A stretch of 11,610 nucleotides of DNA from Bacteroidales bacterium UBA3382. Lineage in GTDB: Bacteria > Bacteroidota > Bacteroidia > Bacteroidales > UBA932. The DNA is taken from contig DEPW01000146.1 of assembly GCA_002358965.1 (NCBI GenBank), positions 9,995 to 21,604 of the forward strand. The letters are read 5' to 3'. Below the pieces are notes generated by a model, which saw nothing but the letters and a program-made list of their open reading frames with translations, did no database searches and was not told the origin of the DNA. Below are positions 9,204-11,610 of the stretch, piece by piece (position 1 is the stretch's first letter; each line of letters begins with the position of its first letter). A program made the position numbers and the translations under genes.

Positions 9204-9211
9204 CAAAGATA
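9204..9211 (-). promoter_or_regulatory. -7 element of the pgi-addB-addA operon promoter
   Basis: TATCTTTG on the minus strand (9211 to 9204) is a perfect TAnnTTTG match, 40 bases before the pgi ATG. The -33 region is weak: 19-21 bases upstream the minus strand reads TTTCT rather than TTTG. The promoter may therefore be weaker or activator-dependent. Its upstream part overlaps the divergent promoter of the membrane methyltransferase gene. Confidence 0.6.
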
Positions 9212-9220
9212 GCAAGCAGT

Positions 9221-9251
9221 TTTGATTTTCAGAAACTGTTTGTTATTTTTG
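9221..9251 (+). promoter_or_regulatory. Bacteroidetes-type promoter of the membrane methyltransferase gene
   Basis: TTTG at 9221-9224, a 19-base spacer, then TATTTTTG at 9244-9251 fit the Bacteroidetes -33/-7 consensus closely. The -7 box ends 37 bases before the ATG at 9288, giving a short A/T-rich leader (ending AATAATTCAAAACC) without a Shine-Dalgarno sequence, as is usual in this phylum. Confidence 0.7.
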
Positions 9252-9287
9252 CGGACGATTTTTTTAAAATTGTAATAATTCAAAACC

Positions 9288-10043
9288 ATGGCACTTCAAG
9301 AGACTTTCGAGAAACAGGGCAATTGGCTGTTCAAACGCAGAGGCGAGCTTCCCATATTGATTCTGGTCATCGGGCTTGGCATATACCTGCTCAACATCTG
9401 GAAAAACGGCGAATTCTTCGCATCCATCGCACCATACTGGATGTTTTACGAGTTCTTCTGCCTGCTCGTGAGCCTGCTGGGAGTGTTTGTGAGGGTATAT
9501 ACCGTAGGGCACACTCCGGTCAACACTTCGGGAAGGAACACCGAAAAGCAGGTGGCGGACACATTGAACAAGACGGGCATATATTCCATGGTGCGCCATC
9601 CCCTGTATCTGGGAAACTTCCTGATGTATTTCGGAATATCGCTGCTGACATGCAACATCTGGTTCATCCTTGCGTTCATCCTCATATTCTGGCTGTACTA
9701 CGAACGCATCATGTATGCCGAGGAACAGTTCCTCCGCAGGAAATTCGGGCAGGAGTACATTTCCTGGTCGGAAGGCATACCGGCCTTCATACCGAGATTC
9801 AAGGGCTTCGTAAAGCCGTCGCTCTCTTTCTCCTGGAAGAAGATCATCAAGAAAGAGAAGAACGGAGTATTCGCGCTGTTCCTGATATTCTGCGCCTTCA
9901 ATATTGCAGGGCACTTCATCAGGCCTGATGACATACATGTCAATTACGCCGTCGCGGCCCTTGCGATACTGATCGGAATATCGTATGTGGTAATCAAGAT
10001 CATACAGAAGACGAGCGGTATACTTGACGAGGAAGGCCGCTGA
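9288..10043 (+). CDS. Integral membrane methyltransferase (ICMT/PEMT superfamily), possibly lipid A 1-phosphate O-methyltransferase
   Basis: Encodes 251 aa. Seen: about six hydrophobic segments (roughly 21-37, 50-70, 105-121, 122-139, 193-210, 219-239). The superfamily core is SMVRHPLYLGN (100-110, Arg103-His104-Pro105), followed by YERIMYAEEQFLRRKFG (138-154, Glu145-Glu146) and Tyr157 before SW. This RHPxY...EE...FG arrangement binds S-adenosylmethionine in isoprenylcysteine and phospholipid methyltransferases. A polar loop TPVNTSGRNTEKQV (76-89) precedes the core. From memory, that loop plus the RHPLYLGN segment resembles bacterial proteins named lipid A Kdo2 1-phosphate O-methyltransferase (known in Leptospira as LmtA); this narrower name is not proven. 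The last two helices beyond the core are extra relative to minimal members. Inner-membrane location expected. Own promoter, transcribed away from pgi; the stop lies only 10 bases from the stop of the convergent AraC gene. Confidence 0.85.
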   Translation: MALQETFEKQGNWLFKRRGELPILILVIGLGIYLLNIWKNGEFFASIAPYWMFYEFFCLLVSLLGVFVRVYTVGHTPVNTSGRNTEKQVADTLNKTGIYSMVRHPLYLGNFLMYFGISLLTCNIWFILAFILIFWLYYERIMYAEEQFLRRKFGQEYISWSEGIPAFIPRFKGFVKPSLSFSWKKIIKKEKNGVFALFLIFCAFNIAGHFIRPDDIHVNYAVAALAILIGISYVVIKIIQKTSGILDEEGR

Positions 10044-10053
10044 AGCCTCTACT

Positions 10054-11010
10054 TCACGATTCCCTGTAGGCTTTCGGCGAAAGGCCCGTGGCCCTTTTGA
10101 AATAAGTCCCGAAAAATGACTGGTTCGGGAAATTAAGCATGTCGCCGACCTGCTGCACGGAGTATTTTCCGCTTTTCAACAACGCTTTCGCCTCAAGTAT
10201 GACATAGTCCCTTATCCAGTCTCCCGGATTGCGGCCGCTTACAGAGCGGACCACATGCGAAAGGTATTTCGGGGATATGCAAAGCTTTCCGGCATAATAA
10301 TTTATGGAGCGTTCCGACACATAATGCCTCGACACTTCCGAAACAAAGGCTTCGTAAATCTGCCTGCCACGGCTGCCGGCATGGCCCGGCGGATCAGCGA
10401 AGGGTTCCGATTGTCTGCCGTCAGCCACTATCTGCCCGGCATTGCAGCAGAGCACCTGCATGTAACCGGCTATCAGCTCGCTTTTGTAAGCATAGGACTT
10501 GTCGGATATCTTCCTCTTGACCGCCATGTATATCTCGACGAAATCCCGCATGTCTTCGTCCGATACGGTCATCTTGCTGTTCCGCGACACATAAGACGAT
10601 ATGGACATCATGCAGGAGACATTTATGCCCGGGAACGCATTTTTCTGGGGGAAAGCCATCATCGCGATACGGCAGTCCGGGGAAAACTCGACACACTCCC
10701 CGATCATGCCCGGAGTAACTATCAGGACATCGTTCCTCTTCAATTCGTAACTTACGAGATTCAGCCTTGCGGACATCCTGCCTCCGAGACAGGCTATCAC
10801 CAATGCAAATGCGATCTTGTATGGATGGGGAGTGGATATTATGGAAAGCGTCGCCGAATCCGAAGACAGGTCCGCATTCTGCCTGAGAGAGTAGTCGATA
10901 TTGTCATAGAGCGCGAAAGCGCCGTCTTCCGAAACGACTCCGGCCTCTGGCGTGCAGGTAAGGCTCGACAATGCCGACCCCGTAACCGGAATAGGCGAAA
11001 TCGTATGCAA
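10054..11010 (-). CDS. AraC-family transcriptional regulator, 5' end probably lost or replaced
   Basis: The frame gives 318 aa if read from a TTG at 11010. Seen: a C-terminal AraC/XylS DNA-binding domain at about 216-316 with two helix-turn-helix units. The first is YYAGKLCISPKYLSHVVRS with GRNPGDWI behind it; the second is VQQVGDMLNFPNQSFFGTYFKRATGLSPKAYR. The N-terminal part (about 31-210) matches the cupin-like sensing domain of Bacteroidales regulators (PYKIAFALVIACLGG, RNDVLIVTPGMIG). There is no ATG before Met79, and the first 26 or so codons are simply antisense to the acyl-CoA synthetase fragment. The true start has probably been lost at the junction near 10917-10945. No TAnnTTTG box is visible upstream. 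Effector and targets are unknown; the adjacent methyltransferase is a possible but unsupported target. Confidence 0.8.
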   Translation of the reverse strand: MHTISPIPVTGSALSSLTCTPEAGVVSEDGAFALYDNIDYSLRQNADLSSDSATLSIISTPHPYKIAFALVIACLGGRMSARLNLVSYELKRNDVLIVTPGMIGECVEFSPDCRIAMMAFPQKNAFPGINVSCMMSISSYVSRNSKMTVSDEDMRDFVEIYMAVKRKISDKSYAYKSELIAGYMQVLCCNAGQIVADGRQSEPFADPPGHAGSRGRQIYEAFVSEVSRHYVSERSINYYAGKLCISPKYLSHVVRSVSGRNPGDWIRDYVILEAKALLKSGKYSVQQVGDMLNFPNQSFFGTYFKRATGLSPKAYRES

Positions 11011-11470
11011 AGGCCAGAATGTGATGCTCGGATACTACAAAGACCCAGAAAGGACGAAAGCGGCCTTCACCGAAGACGGCTGGTTCCGGACCAACGATCT
11101 CGCCTGCATCGACGCCAAAGGCAGATTCGCCATAAAAGGCAGGCTCAACACCGTCATACTCGGGCCTTCGGGGGAAAACATCTATCCCGAGGAAATCGAA
11201 AATGTCATCAACGGAATAGACGACATCGAAGAGTCTCTCGTAGTCCACCGCAAAGGAAGGCTCGTAGCCCTCGTCCTGCTTAAAGACACGCTGAAGGACA
11301 GACTGCACCTGAGCAGCAAAGAGCACGAGAGGCTGAAACAGGAAATCATGGATTTCGTGAACAGGCATGTGAGCCGTTTTTCCCGCATCACCGATGTCGA
11401 ATTTGTCAAAGAGGCGTTCGAGAAGACAGCCACGCACAAAATCAGGCGGATGAAATATTGCCAGGCCTGA
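10940..11470 (+). pseudogene. Long-chain acyl-CoA synthetase (AMP-forming), C-terminal fragment only
   Basis: The open frame runs from a stop at 10907-10909 to TGA at 11470. The recognisable part starts near SGVQVRLDNADP, and the first usable start is a GTG at 10952 (172 aa). Seen: GEIVCKGQNVMLGYYKDPERT, then the adenylate-binding GWFRTNDLACID (the usual TGD aspartate is present as TND), GRFAIKGRLNTVI, the hinge-region GENIYPEEIE, and the conserved C-terminal lysine region KTATHKIRR. These belong to the small C-terminal domain and the end of the large domain of FadD-type ligases, which activate fatty acids with ATP and CoA. The roughly 370-400 residues with the P-loop-like STGTTGxPK and YGxTE motifs are missing. 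The bases where they should lie encode the AraC gene on the opposite strand, so this is a truncation and not a simple frameshift. A free-standing domain expressed from GTG is possible but less likely. Confidence 0.7.
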
Positions 11471-11515
11471 ATGGGAAAGGCACCCGTCGCAGCGGCATGT
11501 GGAAATATTGCAGGC
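11452..11515 (+). repeat. Imperfect short direct repeat (GAAATATTGC-CAGGC)
   Basis: GAAATATTGCCAGGC at 11452-11466 recurs as GAAATATTGCAGGC at 11502-11515, differing by one deleted C. The first copy covers the last codons of the acyl-CoA synthetase frame. The second lies in the gene-free stretch before the tRNA terminator. It could be a small tandem-duplication scar or chance; no element is bounded by it. The rest of 11471-11520 shows nothing recognisable. Confidence 0.4.
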
Positions 11516-11520
11516 ATTAT

Positions 11521-11558
11521 AAAAACGAAGAGGACAACCCTCGTAAGGTTGTCCCTTC
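11521..11558 (-). terminator. Rho-independent terminator of the tRNA-Met gene
   Basis: GGACAACC at 11532-11539 and GGTTGTCC at 11547-11554 form an 8-bp stem with a 7-base loop. GAAG (11527-11530) and CTTC (11555-11558) extend it with one bulged A. On the minus strand the hairpin is followed by GTTTTTAT (11526-11519), a proper U-tract just after the tRNA 3' end. On the plus strand the tail (TTCTTTCGG) is poor, so it would stop plus-strand transcripts only weakly. Confidence 0.75.
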
Positions 11559-11564
11559 TTTCGG

Positions 11565-11610
11565 TAGCGGGAGGAGGACTCGAACCTCCGACCTCCGGGT
11601 TATGAGCCCG
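11565..11610 (-). tRNA. tRNA-Met (CAU), initiator-type, 3' part only
   Basis: Reading the minus strand from the window edge: an anticodon arm with CGGG, loop CTCATAA (anticodon CAU from 11604 to 11602) and CCCGG; a 5-base variable loop AGGTC; a T arm GGAGG-TTCGAGT-CCTCC; the acceptor 3' strand TCCCGCT; and discriminator A at 11565. The three consecutive G:C pairs flanking the anticodon loop are the hallmark of initiator tRNA(fMet). CCA is not encoded: the next bases are CCG. The D arm and 5' acceptor strand lie beyond the window. Confidence 0.9.

Noticed and set aside
9165..9215. Extended pgi start upstream of 9164
   Set aside because: It would cross the TATCTTTG promoter box at 9204-9211 and add residues not found in this enzyme family.
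11008..11045. Possible AraC promoter boxes (GGCCTTTG and GGTCTTTG on the minus strand)
   Set aside because: They have TTTG but lack the required TA at the start of TAnnTTTG, and they are coding sequence of the synthetase on the plus strand.
10921..11080. 9-base inverted repeat GCCGTCTTC (10921-10929) / GAAGACGGC (11072-11080) as a DNA-invertase site
   Set aside because: Only 9 bases match. Both copies come from ordinary EDG codons in the two proteins, and flipping the segment would not restore either gene's 5' end. No invertase gene is visible.
1..11610. CRISPR array, insertion sequence, phage or defence module
   Set aside because: No regularly spaced repeats, no transposase, integrase or phage proteins, and no terminal inverted repeats were seen. 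AddAB is a housekeeping repair complex, although such nucleases can degrade phage DNA.

Overview
The window looks like chromosomal DNA from a member of the Bacteroidota, most likely order Bacteroidales (Alistipes- or Bacteroides-like). Four things support this. Three promoters match the Bacteroidetes pattern (TTTG/TTG near -33, TAnnTTTG near -7), each 37-40 bases from a start codon. Shine-Dalgarno sequences are absent and the leaders are A/T-rich. Two lipoproteins carry acidic residues just after the lipobox cysteine. The AddA/AddB proteins also have the Bacteroidetes form. Genus cannot be fixed from sequence reading alone.

Layout: (1) Bases 1-1979, minus strand: a two-gene lipoprotein operon. 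A BACON-like lipoprotein of 346 aa with its own promoter is followed after 34 bases by a lipoprotein with fibronectin-III-like repeats that runs off the left edge. (2) Bases 2022-9164, minus strand: a tight operon pgi-addB-addA. It encodes glucose-6-phosphate isomerase and a two-subunit helicase-nuclease for double-strand break repair, with a 10-base gap and then a 7-base ATGTTGA overlap. (3) Bases 9165-9287: a divergent promoter region. (4) Bases 9288-10043, plus strand: an integral-membrane methyltransferase of the isoprenylcysteine/phospholipid methyltransferase superfamily, possibly acting on lipid A. (5) Bases 10054-11010, minus strand: an AraC-family regulator. (6) About 10940-11470, plus strand: the C-terminal third of a long-chain acyl-CoA synthetase. 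(7) Bases 11521-11610, minus strand: the 3' part of an initiator-type tRNA-Met(CAU) and its terminator.

Most of the window is ordinary core genome. The exception is near 10917-10952, where the AraC gene and the acyl-CoA synthetase meet head to head and both appear to lack their 5' ends. The regulator has no ATG upstream of its conserved domain, and the synthetase has lost its whole large N-terminal domain. This is either a real rearrangement breakpoint (deletion or inversion) or an assembly chimera. I see no CRISPR array, insertion sequence, transposase, toxin-antitoxin pair or recognisable defence island, and I do not claim a new system here.
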